From Pseudomonas reidholzensis (GTDB taxonomy: Bacteria > Pseudomonadota > Gammaproteobacteria > Pseudomonadales > Pseudomonadaceae): a stretch of 64,000 bases of DNA. Shown here piece by piece: positions 9,336-18,079 of this stretch. Under the pieces are notes generated by a model that saw nothing but the letters and a program-made list of their open reading frames with translations, made no database searches and was not told the origin of the DNA. The position numbers were made by a program, and so were the translations under genes. Location of the stretch: NCBI RefSeq assembly GCF_900536025.1, contig NZ_UNOZ01000004.1, positions 124,001 to 188,000 on the forward strand. Direction: 5' to 3'. Numbering within the stretch: the first letter of the stretch is position 1; the number at the start of each line of letters is the position of its first letter.

Positions 9336-10852
9336 AGGGAAGAATCCTCGGCGTCTTCATCGTCTTGCAGGGCTTCGATGGCCATGACGCTGTTGGCGCC
9401 CTGGGCCATGCTGCCGCGCGCCTGCTTCTCCTGCGCCAGCAGGCGTTCGGCCTGGCTGCGCTGGTCAGGCGTCAGTTGCTGATCGAGTTGCTGGAGCATT
9501 TCGCTCGACTGCTCGGTGGGGTTGGCCTGCGCCAGTTGGGCGAAGACCCAGGCGTTGCCGGGGTTCTGGCGGATGCCGTGGCCTTCGCTGTAGAGCTGGG
9601 CGAGGGCGTAGTCGGCACTCAGCTGGCCACCGCGTGCAGCGCTGAGCAGGTGGTCGACCGCTTTTTGCGGCTCGACGTTGCCGAGGTAGCCACGGCGGTA
9701 CAGCTGGCCCAGGTAGTAATGGGCGCTGATCTCACCGGCGTCGGCGGCGGCCTGCAGGTGGGTTTCGGCCTTGTGGGCATCGGCTGGCAGGGTCTTGCCT
9801 TCGTAGTACAGGCGGCCCAGCAGCAGTTCGGCGCGTGGCTGTTCGGCGGCGCGGCCTTTGTCGATGTAGCCGAGCAACTGGTCGGTGTCGCCCAGCTCGG
9901 GGAAGTCATAGAGCAGTTGCGCCAGGCTGACCCAGGACGCCGGGTTGGCCGGCGCGACGTGCTCGAGCAGGTCCTTGGCGGTCTTCTCGTCGGTCTGGCC
10001 GAGGTTGCGGTCGGCCAGTACGCGGGCGACGCTGTCGACCCGGGTCGCCGGCACGCTGCCGCGCGCATAACCCGCCTTGAGCTGGTCGAGCAGGGCGTTG
10101 CGTTGCTCGGCCTGGTTGCGTTTCTGGTAGACGGTGGCCAGCTCGACGTAGCAGATGTCGGTGCTGTTGATCGCGGCCTTGCAGATCGATTCGACGTCAT
10201 CCAGGTGCTGGTCGTAGGTGCCCTGGGTGCGGTACAGGAGGATCTGCGCCAGGCCCGCTTCCGGGTTGCCGGCGGCGCGCCACTGCTCGATCTGCTGCTG
10301 CGCGTTGACGTTGGGGAAGCTCTGCGGGTACTGCAGGTAGAGCATGGCCAGCGGGATCAGGGTGTTGCCTTCACCCTGCTGGGCGGCGAGCTTGAGCAGG
10401 GTTTCGGCTTCTTCACGCTCGGCCTGGGTGCTGTCCGGCTTGGCCACCAGCAGGCGGCCGAGGCGTGCCTGGGCACGCGGCGAGGTGGCCGCGGCGGCGC
10501 GGTAGGTGGCTTCGGCTTGCTTGAGCTGGGCCGGGTCGCGCGAGGCGACCTTGATGTCGGCCAGGCCCACTTGCGCGTCGCTGTAGCCAAGGTCGGCGAG
10601 GGCCTTGTAGTTGCGCTCGGCGGTGGCCGTGTCGCCGCGCTTCATGGCCTCGTTGGCCAGGCGCTGGTCAGGCAGGCCAGCGCAGCCGGCGAGGGTGATC
10701 GCGGCGGCAAGGGCGCAGATGCCAAGGCTGGCCTGAGCCCTGTAGGAGCGGGCTTGCCCGCGATGCGTTGGCAGGGACGATGAGGCAGGTGCGGCTGCCG
10801 CCATCGCGGGCAAGCCCGCTCCTACAGGGTCGGTGTGCGTGTTCGAGATCAT
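9332..10852 (-). CDS. algK: AlgK, outer-membrane lipoprotein with TPR/Sel1 repeats
   Basis: 506 aa as called from the ATG at 10852. A lipobox (LAGC, Cys at about residue 57) is followed by many Sel1-like repeats with the pattern A.......LG.LY..G. AlgK binds AlgX and helps place AlgE in the outer membrane. The N-terminus is odd: about 35 residues before the hydrophobic h-region are encoded by a REP palindrome, giving a signal peptide much longer than the usual ~27. No better start lies closer: the in-frame ATG at about 10804 is itself within the REP and has no good ribosome site. Function is clear; the true N-terminus is not. Confidence 0.93.
   Translation of the reverse strand: MISNTHTDPVGAGLPAMAAAAPASSSLPTHRGQARSYRAQASLGICALAAAITLAGCAGLPDQRLANEAMKRGDTATAERNYKALADLGYSDAQVGLADIKVASRDPAQLKQAEATYRAAAATSPRAQARLGRLLVAKPDSTQAEREEAETLLKLAAQQGEGNTLIPLAMLYLQYPQSFPNVNAQQQIEQWRAAGNPEAGLAQILLYRTQGTYDQHLDDVESICKAAINSTDICYVELATVYQKRNQAEQRNALLDQLKAGYARGSVPATRVDSVARVLADRNLGQTDEKTAKDLLEHVAPANPASWVSLAQLLYDFPELGDTDQLLGYIDKGRAAEQPRAELLLGRLYYEGKTLPADAHKAETHLQAAADAGEISAHYYLGQLYRRGYLGNVEPQKAVDHLLSAARGGQLSADYALAQLYSEGHGIRQNPGNAWVFAQLAQANPTEQSSEMLQQLDQQLTPDQRSQAERLLAQEKQARGSMAQGANSVMAIEALQDDEDAEDSSL
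10738..10829. repeat. REP palindrome pair inside the algK 5' coding region
   Basis: The two arms (CCCTGTAGGAGCGGGCTTGC and its complement) are perfect over about 28 bases and enclose a 37-base loop. They lie entirely between the algK start codon and its lipobox and stay in frame, so they are translated if the ATG at 10852 is used. A hairpin this strong just after a start codon could also slow translation of algK. Confidence 0.93.
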
Positions 10853-10864
10853 GCTCAGATCCTC

Positions 10865-12031
10865 TTAAAGCCCACGGGCCGCGGCTTTGCTGATCAGCCA
10901 GTCCAGCGACGGACCACGGTCGCTGTTGACCGCTGCCGGGCGCCCGGCCAGTTCGGCCGGCAATGCGCCGTCAGGCTTGATCTGCACACGGATGTCGGCG
11001 GCCAGGTCTTCGCTGTTGAGGCTGGCGCTGCTGACGATCTGGCCAGTGCGCACTTCGTCTTCGCCGGCCACCTGGAAGTTGACCCGGGTACCTGGCTTGA
11101 CCTCGTCGAACTGGCGGTAGCTGAAGCGTGCCTCGACCATCGGGTTGGTGGTCCGCGGGATCAGCTGGAAGATCGCCTGGCCTTTGCTGGCGTACTGGCC
11201 GTCGTCGACCAGCTGGCGGGCGACCACGCAGTCGCACGGGCTGGTGAGGGTGCCGGCGAGTTGCTTGCCGAACAGTTCTTCGACCTTGGCCGGCTCCAGT
11301 TGCGAGTCGTCCAGGTGGCCCTTGAGCATGTCCAGCATGCTGGTGCTGAAGCTCGCCAGTGGCGCGCCCTTGACGATCTGCCCACCGCTTTCGACCAGGC
11401 TCTTGACGGTGCCGTCGCGCGGCATGGTGACGGTGGTGGTAGGCACCGCGACCACGCCGGCTTCGGCATGGCTGATGAAGTACATGCCATACAGCGACTT
11501 GGCGACGAAGCCAAAGGCGGCGATGCCGACCACGAATACGCCGAGGGTCACGGTCACGGCGCGCAGGCGGCCAAAGGCGCTGAGGCCGGAGCCGCCGTCC
11601 TTCTGCTTGCGCGCCTTGGTGAAGTTGTCACGCTGCAGGGTGCTGAGCACGTCGCCCGCGGTGATCAGCTCGCCCGACAGGTGCGAGGTGATGATGTGGC
11701 GCAGGGTGGCGATGTCGCGCTGCTCGAGGTTCTGGAACTCGGCGCCGGTACGGCCAGTGCTGCTGTCGCTGGCACGTACCAGGAACTCGATGTCCATCGA
11801 CAGGCCGAGGTTGTCGACCACGAACTGCAGGCGGCCACGGCGCGCTTCGCCGATCGGCAGCGCCTGCTTGGCATGGAACGACAGGCCCCCGGCGGACAGG
11901 TCGTCGACCTTGACCTCTTGCGGCTCACGGTTGCCGTCCAGGTAGCGCAGCTTGGCGGGGATGCGGACCCGGGCGTGCTGGCGCTGGGCTTCGGACTCAT
12001 GCACGACATTGACGTTGACGGCGGTATTCAT
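10865..12031 (-). CDS. alg44: Alg44, c-di-GMP-binding alginate co-polymerase
   Basis: 388 aa with three parts: an N-terminal cytoplasmic PilZ domain (about 14-120), one transmembrane helix (about 160-182), and a periplasmic membrane-fusion-like domain. The c-di-GMP ligands R17, R21, D44 and S46 are all present (RQHAR and DLSAGG) at the same numbers as in P. aeruginosa Alg44. The protein activates Alg8 when c-di-GMP is bound and probably bridges to the periplasmic complex. A ribosome site AGGAAC precedes the ATG at 12031, and the gene follows alg8 by 37 nt. Confidence 0.97.
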   Translation of the reverse strand: MNTAVNVNVVHESEAQRQHARVRIPAKLRYLDGNREPQEVKVDDLSAGGLSFHAKQALPIGEARRGRLQFVVDNLGLSMDIEFLVRASDSSTGRTGAEFQNLEQRDIATLRHIITSHLSGELITAGDVLSTLQRDNFTKARKQKDGGSGLSAFGRLRAVTVTLGVFVVGIAAFGFVAKSLYGMYFISHAEAGVVAVPTTTVTMPRDGTVKSLVESGGQIVKGAPLASFSTSMLDMLKGHLDDSQLEPAKVEELFGKQLAGTLTSPCDCVVARQLVDDGQYASKGQAIFQLIPRTTNPMVEARFSYRQFDEVKPGTRVNFQVAGEDEVRTGQIVSSASLNSEDLAADIRVQIKPDGALPAELAGRPAAVNSDRGPSLDWLISKAAARGL

Positions 12032-12068
12032 GGCGATTTCGTTCCTGTTGTATCCGATCCGGGGTGGG

Positions 12069-13559
12069 TCACATGACCATGAACAGCACGGCGACGAAGA
12101 TGCTCGCGGCCGAGAAGGTCATGGTCCGCGAGGACCAGGTGTTGAACCATTGTTGAAAGCTGGCAAGGTCACGCTTGAGGGCAGTTGGCTGGCGGGTCCA
12201 GGACTGCTTGTCGAGGCGGAAGAACACGTAGATCTTCATCACCGCGCCGATGATCTGGTTGTAATAGAGGATCAGCGGGTAGGCCGGCCCGACCTTGTGG
12301 CCCGAGCACAGCAGCATGATGGTCAGGATCAGTCGGGTGATGCCGATCCACAGCAGGTACACCAGCAGGTAGGCCATGCCGAACTTGAGGCTGGCGATCA
12401 CCGCCACGGTCAGGCCGAGCAGGCTGGTCCACATCGACACGCGCTGGTCGAACAGCACCACGCTGGTGAACAGCCCCAGGCGCTTGAGGCCCAGGCCCAG
12501 TGCGCGGGAGTTCTGCCGCAGGTTGTTGCCGTACCAGCGGTACATCAGTTTGCGGCTGGCCTTGAGGAAGCTTTTTTCCGGCGGGTGCTCGACCGTGTTG
12601 ATCGCCGCGTCCGGCACGTAGAAGGTGTCGTAGCCCAGGCGCATGAGGCTGAACCAGCTGGACTTGTCGTCGCCGGTGAGAAACTTGAAGCGGCCCAGGC
12701 GCCAGTGCATCAGCGAGTCGCTTTCGACGTCGGCGATGAACTCGGGGTTGGTCACCACGCTGGCGCGGAACATCGACATGCGCCCGGTCATGGTCAGCAC
12801 GCGCTTGGACAGGGCCATCGAGCACATGTTGATGTGGCGCTGGGCGAAGCGCAGCTTGTGCCACTCGCTCATGATGTAGCCGCCGCGCACTTCGCAGAAT
12901 TCGTTGGTGGTCAGGCCACCGACATTGGGGAACAGCTTGAACCACGGCACGGTCTTGCGTACCACGCCTTCGCCGAGCACGGTGTCGCCGTCGATCACCG
13001 CCACCACCGCATGCTGGTCGGGCATCATCCGCGAGATGGCACGGAAGCCGAACGCCAGGCCGTCACGCTTGCCGGTACCGGCAATACGCACGAAATCGAG
13101 GGTGACGTGCGCCGGTGGGTTGTATTTGGCCCACAGGCTTTTCACCAGCAGCTCGTCGGACTTTTCCACCAGCGAGCAGACCACGGTGGTCGGGTAGCCG
13201 CAGTCGATCGCTTCGCGGATCACCGAGCTGTAGACCTGGGCAGTGGTCAGGGCCTCGATGCGAAAGCTGGTGACCATCAGGTACACGTGCGACGGGTCGG
13301 CCGCCTTGCCCAGCTTGCGCACTTTGTTGCGCAGGTACGGATAGACGCCGTAGAGAAAGATCATGCCGCGGATGAAATGGGTGGCGCCCATCGAGTAGCG
13401 CCAGATGCCGACAGCGCCGACCAGGAAGATGAAATGCTTCGACTGCGAGTCGAAGATGTCGCTGGGCAGGGCCAGGGCGATCAACATGAGCAAGCTCATG
13501 TAGAGCAGCCACCCGGCGCACTGCAGCAGCACTGTCTGGAACCTTTGCATGTTCGGCAT
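12069..13559 (-). CDS. alg8: Alg8, alginate polymerase (GT2 glycosyltransferase)
   Basis: 496 aa inner-membrane GT2 enzyme. Transmembrane helices flank a cytoplasmic catalytic domain with [14 protein letters not shown] and the QNSRALG stretch after the putative acceptor site. It polymerises GDP-mannuronate into polymannuronate together with Alg44. Two in-frame ATGs, at 13559 and 13550, are possible and neither has a strong ribosome site, so the first is kept. It is separated from algD by 53 bp with a strong hairpin. Confidence 0.96.
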   Translation of the reverse strand: MPNMQRFQTVLLQCAGWLLYMSLLMLIALALPSDIFDSQSKHFIFLVGAVGIWRYSMGATHFIRGMIFLYGVYPYLRNKVRKLGKAADPSHVYLMVTSFRIEALTTAQVYSSVIREAIDCGYPTTVVCSLVEKSDELLVKSLWAKYNPPAHVTLDFVRIAGTGKRDGLAFGFRAISRMMPDQHAVVAVIDGDTVLGEGVVRKTVPWFKLFPNVGGLTTNEFCEVRGGYIMSEWHKLRFAQRHINMCSMALSKRVLTMTGRMSMFRASVVTNPEFIADVESDSLMHWRLGRFKFLTGDDKSSWFSLMRLGYDTFYVPDAAINTVEHPPEKSFLKASRKLMYRWYGNNLRQNSRALGLGLKRLGLFTSVVLFDQRVSMWTSLLGLTVAVIASLKFGMAYLLVYLLWIGITRLILTIMLLCSGHKVGPAYPLILYYNQIIGAVMKIYVFFRLDKQSWTRQPTALKRDLASFQQWFNTWSSRTMTFSAASIFVAVLFMVM

Positions 13560-13581
13560 CCGTCGCGAAATCTAGTAGAGA

Positions 13582-13601
13582 GCGGGGCCTGGCGGCCCCG
13601 C
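13582..13601. promoter_or_regulatory. GC hairpin between algD and alg8
   Basis: The arms GCGGGGCC and GGCCCCGC enclose a 4-base loop in the algD-alg8 gap. On the transcribed (minus) strand no T-run follows, so it is unlikely to be an efficient intrinsic terminator. It could be an RNA stabiliser or processing site that separates algD levels from the rest of the operon. Confidence 0.6.
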
Positions 13602-13612
13602 GTCAGGCTGGC

Positions 13613-14929
13613 TTACCAGCAGATGCCTTCGGTGCGGCTGGTGGTGCAGGTCGCGTTGCTCATGAAGCCGACCAGGTCGATCACTTGCTTGCCTTCCGGT
13701 GCACGGTCGGCGAGGGCGCGGAACTGCTCGTCGCGGTTGCCCAGGATGATGATCTCGGCGTCGTTCACCACCTGCTCGAAGTTGGCGTTGAGCAGCGACG
13801 ACACGTGAGGGATCTTCGACTCGATGTAGTCTTTGTTGGCGCCGTGGACACGGGCGTACTCGACGTTCTGGTCGTAGATGTTGAGCTCGTAGCCTTTGCC
13901 GATCAGGCGCTCGGCGAGTTCTACCAGCGGGCTTTCGCGCAGGTCGTCGGTGCCGGCCTTGAAGCTCAGGCCGAGCAGGGCGATCTTGCGTTTGTCGTGG
14001 CTTTCGATGATGTCGAAGGCGTTTTGCACCTGCGATTCGTTACTGCGCATCAGCGAGTCGAGCAGCGGTGCCTTGACGTCCAGGCTCGAGGCCCGGTAGG
14101 TGAGGGCGCGCACGTCCTTGGGCAGGCACGAGCCGCCGAAGGCGAAGCCTGGGCGCATGTAGTACTGCGACAGGTTGAGCACCTTGTCCTGGCAGACCAC
14201 GTCCATCACTTCGCGACCATCGACGCCGACCGCCTTGGCGATGTTGCCGATCTCGTTGGCAAAGGTGACCTTGGTCGCGTGCCAGACGTTGCAGGTGTAC
14301 TTGATCATCTCGGCGACGGCGATGTCCTTGCGGATCACCGGTGCGTCGAGCTCTTCGTACAGGGCCTGGAGCACGTCGCCGCTGGCCTTGTCGAGTTCGC
14401 CGATGACGGTCATTGGCGGCTGGTCGTAGTCTTTGATCGCGGTGCTTTCACGCAGGAACTCAGGGTTGACCGCAACGCCGAAGTCGACCCCGGCCTTCTT
14501 GCCCGAGCAGTCTTCGAGGATCGGGATCACCACGTTCTTGACGGTGCCTGGCAGCACGGTGCTGCGCACCACGATGGTGTGGCGGCTGGCTTTGTCACGC
14601 AGGACGTAGCCGATCTCGCGGCACACCGACTCGATGTACTCCAGGCCCAGGTCGCCGTTCTTCTTGCTTGGGGTGCCGACGCAGATCATCGACACGTCGC
14701 TGGCGCGGATGGCCTCGGCGAAGTCGGTGGTGCCACGCAGGCGGCCATTGGCGATGCCCTGTTGCAGCAGTTGCTCCAGACCCGGCTCGACGATGGGCGA
14801 CTTGCCCTTGTTGATCAGGTCGATCTTGGTGTCGGACACGTCCACACCAATCACTTCATGGCCCCGTGCCGACAGGCAACCTGCACAGACTGCACCCACA
14901 TAACCCAAACCAAAGATGCTGATACGCAT
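13613..14929 (-). CDS. algD: AlgD, GDP-mannose 6-dehydrogenase
   Basis: 438 aa from the ATG at 14929, which follows GAGGTG; an upstream in-frame GTG at 14938 is less likely. It has an N-terminal Rossmann fold with GLGYVG (residues 7-12), a central dimer helix, and a C-terminal sugar-nucleotide domain. The catalytic cysteine C268 sits in GGSCLPKD, matching P. aeruginosa numbering. It oxidises GDP-mannose to GDP-mannuronate, the committed step of alginate synthesis. As first gene of the operon it has a leader of over 400 nt. Confidence 0.98.
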   Translation of the reverse strand: MRISIFGLGYVGAVCAGCLSARGHEVIGVDVSDTKIDLINKGKSPIVEPGLEQLLQQGIANGRLRGTTDFAEAIRASDVSMICVGTPSKKNGDLGLEYIESVCREIGYVLRDKASRHTIVVRSTVLPGTVKNVVIPILEDCSGKKAGVDFGVAVNPEFLRESTAIKDYDQPPMTVIGELDKASGDVLQALYEELDAPVIRKDIAVAEMIKYTCNVWHATKVTFANEIGNIAKAVGVDGREVMDVVCQDKVLNLSQYYMRPGFAFGGSCLPKDVRALTYRASSLDVKAPLLDSLMRSNESQVQNAFDIIESHDKRKIALLGLSFKAGTDDLRESPLVELAERLIGKGYELNIYDQNVEYARVHGANKDYIESKIPHVSSLLNANFEQVVNDAEIIILGNRDEQFRALADRAPEGKQVIDLVGFMSNATCTTSRTEGICW

Positions 14930-15372
14930 CGCATTCACCTCGTGTGTTTATCACGCCAGCCCTTCTAAGAAAGAGCCGGCCGGGTAGATTAACCAGCAGT
15001 ATTCGGGCGCACGGTGCCGTGGCGAATTGACACTTCACCGAACGCAGGCATGAATAAATCCGGAGCGCAAAAGTTGTGCACTCACAAATGGCAGTCAAAG
15101 GCCGATAATTAAATGGCGTGCCCTGTAATGCAGCCGTCTTTATTGCAATCCGCTACTTGGCGAACTGCTGTGCTTGTTTTTTCAAGTGAATAAATCCTTT
15201 GAAATCAACCACTAGGACGATCAAAAGGGGCGCGTCTATCCTCCATGGGACAGGGCGTTCTGGCGGTTGCCGTTGCACCTGTCTAACGTTTCCTTGAGCA
15301 GGGTTTGGTGACCTGCCGTTGTCATCTGTAAGTCATCTCTCACGTTCAACGCTCGTGAATCGTTACGGGTGC

Positions 15373-15400
15373 TATGAGCGGTCGGCGCTGGGAGAAGTTC
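15373..15400 (-). promoter_or_regulatory. AlgU (sigma-22/RpoE-type) promoter of the alginate operon
   Basis: On the minus strand, GAACTT (15400-15395) is followed after 17 bases by TCATA (15377-15373). This fits the AlgU consensus GAACTT-N16/17-TCtga and resembles the mapped P. aeruginosa algD promoter. Transcription would start near 15366, leaving a leader of about 437 nt. Found by eye; no start site has been mapped here. Confidence 0.75.
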
Positions 15401-15401
15401 C

Positions 15402-15410
15402 TGAACGGGT
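15402..15410 (-). promoter_or_regulatory. Possible promoter-proximal AlgR site (RA3-like)
   Basis: The minus strand reads ACCCGTTCA directly upstream of the -35 box, about 36-44 bases before the predicted start. The position matches the weak RA3 site of P. aeruginosa algD. The match to CCGTTCGTC is only partial, so this is a suggestion. Confidence 0.4.
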
Positions 15411-15568
15411 TCGTGCAGAATGAATGATTTCTAAATATTTATTCAGGCGCGAATACTTTCATATTGATGGCACCGGGGAGTGCCATCCCTGTATATAAAG
15501 GGCGAAAACGAGGTGGGATGTTTTAATGCCAGCATGAGAAAAATAATTTCAAAATTCGTCAAAAAAGT

Positions 15569-15577
15569 ACGAACGGT
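15569..15577 (-). promoter_or_regulatory. Possible distal AlgR-binding site
   Basis: The minus strand reads ACCGTTCGT, an 8-9 base match to the AlgR core ACCGTTCGTC found far upstream of algD in P. aeruginosa. It lies about 205 bases upstream of the predicted start, closer than the P. aeruginosa RA1/RA2 sites. Confidence 0.5.
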
Positions 15578-15692
15578 CTTATGGCGTTTTGCTTGGAAGG
15601 GAGGTTTGCCGGTTTGTTGGCGCCTGAAGTTTGGCGTAGTGGCAAAATGAATTGGTGCGGCGGGAGGGGAGATGGGGCGGTCAGTTGAAACT

Positions 15693-15711
15693 GGGGCCGC
15701 GAAGCGGCCCC
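15693..15711 (-). terminator. Hairpin after yaaA
   Basis: GGGGCCGC and GCGGCCCC around a 3-base loop lie 8 bases past the yaaA stop. On the minus strand AGTTTC follows, so the T-tract is weak and termination may be partial. Confidence 0.55.
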
Positions 15712-15718
15712 GGCGGTC

Positions 15719-16498
15719 TCAACCTTCAGAATGATCGCGCAAGAACACCAGATGGTCCGGCTTGGACTGCTCGGCACTGTAGTAGTACCCCTGCACGTCG
15801 AACTGCTTGAGGCGCTCTGGGTCGTTGACCCGCTCCTCGATGACGAAGCGGCTCATCATCCCGCGGGCCTTCTTGGCGTAGAAACTGATGATCTTGTACT
15901 GGCCGTTCTTCCAGTCCTTGAAGTCGACGTTGATGATCCGCGCGTTCAGGGCCGTGCGCTTGACCGCACTGAAGTACTCGTTGCTGGCCAGGTTGAGCAA
16001 CAGGTCGTCGCCCTGATCGGCCAGCGCCTGGTTCAGCCATTCGCTGATGCGCGTGCCCCAGAACGCATACAGGTCCTTGCCCCGCGCGTTGGCCAGCTTG
16101 GTACCCATTTCCAGGCGATACGGCTGCATCAGGTCGAGCGGGCGCAGCAGGCCGTAAAGGCCGGAGAGCATGCGCAGGTGATCCTGGGCGTAGCTGAAGT
16201 CGTCTTCGCCCAGGCTTTCGGCGTCGAGCCCGGTGTACACGTCGCCCTTGAACGCCAGCAGGGCCTGCTTGGCGTTGGCCGGGGTGAAGTCCGGGGTCCA
16301 GCTGCCAAACCGTGCGGCGTTGAGCCCGGCGAGCTTGTCGGACAGGTGCATCAGCTCGCTGATCTGCGCCGGTGACAGCTCGCGCAGTTGGGTGATCAGC
16401 ACCTGGGAATCGTCCAGGTACTGCGGCAAGGTGAAGCGCTGCGTCACCGCAGGGGTGTCGTAGTCGAGGGTCTTGGCGGGGGAAATCACCGTCAGCAT
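15719..16498 (-). CDS. yaaA: YaaA family peroxide stress protein
   Basis: 259 aa from the ATG at 16498 (AAGGAG eight bases upstream); the reading frame is open further up, but that extension has no family match. It begins [13 protein letters not shown], the signature of YaaA/UPF0246 proteins, and has the conserved FWG and basic [13 protein letters not shown] region (KARGMMSRF) near the C-terminus. In E. coli YaaA is induced by H2O2 and lowers free iron, limiting Fenton damage; it has a DNA-binding fold. It is a stand-alone gene, divergent from the next one. Confidence 0.93.
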   Translation of the reverse strand: MLTVISPAKTLDYDTPAVTQRFTLPQYLDDSQVLITQLRELSPAQISELMHLSDKLAGLNAARFGSWTPDFTPANAKQALLAFKGDVYTGLDAESLGEDDFSYAQDHLRMLSGLYGLLRPLDLMQPYRLEMGTKLANARGKDLYAFWGTRISEWLNQALADQGDDLLLNLASNEYFSAVKRTALNARIINVDFKDWKNGQYKIISFYAKKARGMMSRFVIEERVNDPERLKQFDVQGYYYSAEQSKPDHLVFLRDHSEG

Positions 16499-16634
16499 CG
16501 GGTCGGCTCCTTGAATCGTAGGAGCGGATTCTACGGGCTGGGCCGGGCAAGTCCAAACTATGCCGACGATAGTCAAAGAACATCGGCCAGGCTCGCGTTA
16601 TAGTGCGCCTCACGATGTTGCGGAGAGTTCGATC

Positions 16635-17777
16635 GTGCGCATTGCCTTCGCCCTGCTGGCCTCCCTGCTGAGCCTGGCCGCCGTGGCCGCCCCACCCCAG
16701 CAGGCCAGCCTCGACCGCAGCCTGTGGCCTGAGCAACTGGACAGCCCGGCGCTGTTCGATGTCGCGTCGCGGGCTGAAATCCTCACCTTTGCCCAGGCCC
16801 TGCAAGAGAGCGAAATGCTCGATGAGCCCGCGCTGGCGGCACGCCTGAAACTCAGGCAAGTCAACCTCACGGTGGTGCGTGCGGTGCGCGCACGGCTGTG
16901 GCAGCGGCTCTGGCAGAACTACCAGCAGGCGCTGCGCAGCTGCGAGCAGGACGCGTCGTTCTGCTACCCGGTCGCGAGCATGGCCGAGCTGCGCACCCAG
17001 GCCGCCACCTTCACCGCGGATGTGGGCGAGTTCTATGCCGGCTGGATCGAACCGAGCCGCAGCTTCCACAACCGCTACCTGGATGAACAGCTGCGCAAGG
17101 CGGCGCTGTTCCCGCAGACCAGCAGCGAGATCGAACGGCTGTCCAGCCGTGAACGCAATGGCGACGAACTCAACGACCGGATGTTCCTGCTGACCTTTGT
17201 TGGCGGCCCGGGCGCCGAGGGCGGCAGCACCGACAGCCTCACGGATTACCTGCGCCGGCAAAAGCTCGACGGCACCTTCTTTGTGCTCGGCAGCCGCCTG
17301 CAGCAGCGTCGCGACGGCGCCGCCAGCAGTGTGCGCGAGGTGTATGCCGGGCACTGCGTGGGGATCCAGGGCTGGGAGTACCGCTCCCACGCGCAGTGGC
17401 AGGGCTGGCAGGAGTCGTTGCGGCGCAGCCAGGCGCGGGTCCAGGCGGACTTGCCCGAGCAGTATGTCGGGCTGTTCCGCCCGCCCTACGGCCAGCGCCG
17501 TGCTGATGGCGAGGCGTTCATGGCCAGCCAGGGGCTGCAGGTGTCGCTGTGGGATATCGATGCGCTGGACGATGGCACGCTGAGTGCCGAGGCGTCGGCG
17601 CAGCGGGTGGTGACGCTGATACTGTTGTGGCGCAAGGGCGTGATCCAGTTCCACGATACCCTGCCCAAGGCCCAACCGGCGTTGGAATGGCTGTTGCAGA
17701 ACACCGCGCAGAGCGGCATCGGCTGGGAAGACTGCCACGCCTACGCGCAGCCTGATGGCCCCGGGCAATCACGCTAG
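16635..17777 (+). CDS. NodB-fold polysaccharide deacetylase-like protein with degenerate metal site
   Basis: 380 aa from a GTG at 16635 (GGAGAG upstream), which gives a clean signal peptide ending AAVAA. An N-terminal helical region of about 170 residues precedes a NodB-like domain. The usual TFDDGP is LTFVGGPG (about residues 186-193), losing both catalytic/metal Asp. The His-x3-5-His motif reads GIQGWEYRSH (about 243-252), losing the first metal His. RPPYG and QFHD are kept. It is therefore probably a periplasmic sugar-binding pseudo-enzyme, or one with changed chemistry. It sits just beyond yaaA from the alginate operon, but on the other strand, so a link to alginate is only suggested by position. 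Confidence 0.85.
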   Translation: MRIAFALLASLLSLAAVAAPPQQASLDRSLWPEQLDSPALFDVASRAEILTFAQALQESEMLDEPALAARLKLRQVNLTVVRAVRARLWQRLWQNYQQALRSCEQDASFCYPVASMAELRTQAATFTADVGEFYAGWIEPSRSFHNRYLDEQLRKAALFPQTSSEIERLSSRERNGDELNDRMFLLTFVGGPGAEGGSTDSLTDYLRRQKLDGTFFVLGSRLQQRRDGAASSVREVYAGHCVGIQGWEYRSHAQWQGWQESLRRSQARVQADLPEQYVGLFRPPYGQRRADGEAFMASQGLQVSLWDIDALDDGTLSAEASAQRVVTLILLWRKGVIQFHDTLPKAQPALEWLLQNTAQSGIGWEDCHAYAQPDGPGQSR

Positions 17778-18079
17778 GCGCGCCGGGTTCACGAATGCAG
17801 GGCCTGATCTATGACTTTAGTTCGCAGATCCCCCCTCGCCAAGGTCGCTGGGCCCTTCGGAAAAATAAACTTCATCTGTACGTAAAAAAGCTTTTTTTGG
17901 TCATGCTTTTTACTGTATGAAAGAACCAGACAGCCGATTCCTGCAGCACAGGTGGCGTCATCCAGACCCTCCTTGCCAGGTGCGCTTCCCGCCCGTAACG
18001 ACGCGGATACGGGGAGAACGGCGTCACTCTGCGGTGCAGCGGTTACGCGCCGCGCGGTTCTGACACAAGGTGCCCGAGT
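17778..18079. other. 302-bp gap before the phoH-like gene
   Basis: No gene is seen. An AT-rich stretch at about 17867-17930 includes the loop-less palindrome AAAAAAGCTTTTTT and probably carries the promoter of the downstream PhoH-like gene. No terminator with a proper loop and T-run was found after the upstream gene. Confidence 0.5.

Larger units (their letters stand above)
14930..15718. other. algD leader and promoter region (789 bp without a gene)
   Basis: No convincing ORF is present. The region holds the long untranslated algD leader (about 14930-15366), an AlgU-like promoter, AlgR-like motifs further upstream, and, next to yaaA, a hairpin that probably ends yaaA transcription. Base composition is clearly more AT-rich than the flanking genes at about 15410-15600, as expected for a regulatory region that is bent or bound by proteins. 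Confidence 0.85.

Noticed and set aside
16499..16576. N-terminal extension of YaaA
   Set aside because: The ATG at 16498 has AAGGAG upstream and begins the conserved [13 protein letters not shown] start; the extension is not family-like.
15726..17768. 680-codon minus-strand frame spanning yaaA and the NodB-like gene
   Set aside because: It crosses two genes on different strands, and its codon composition looks like frame-shifted coding DNA.
17884..17897. AAAAAAGCTTTTTT as a terminator after the NodB-like gene
   Set aside because: It has no loop and almost no GC stem, so it would not form a stable hairpin.
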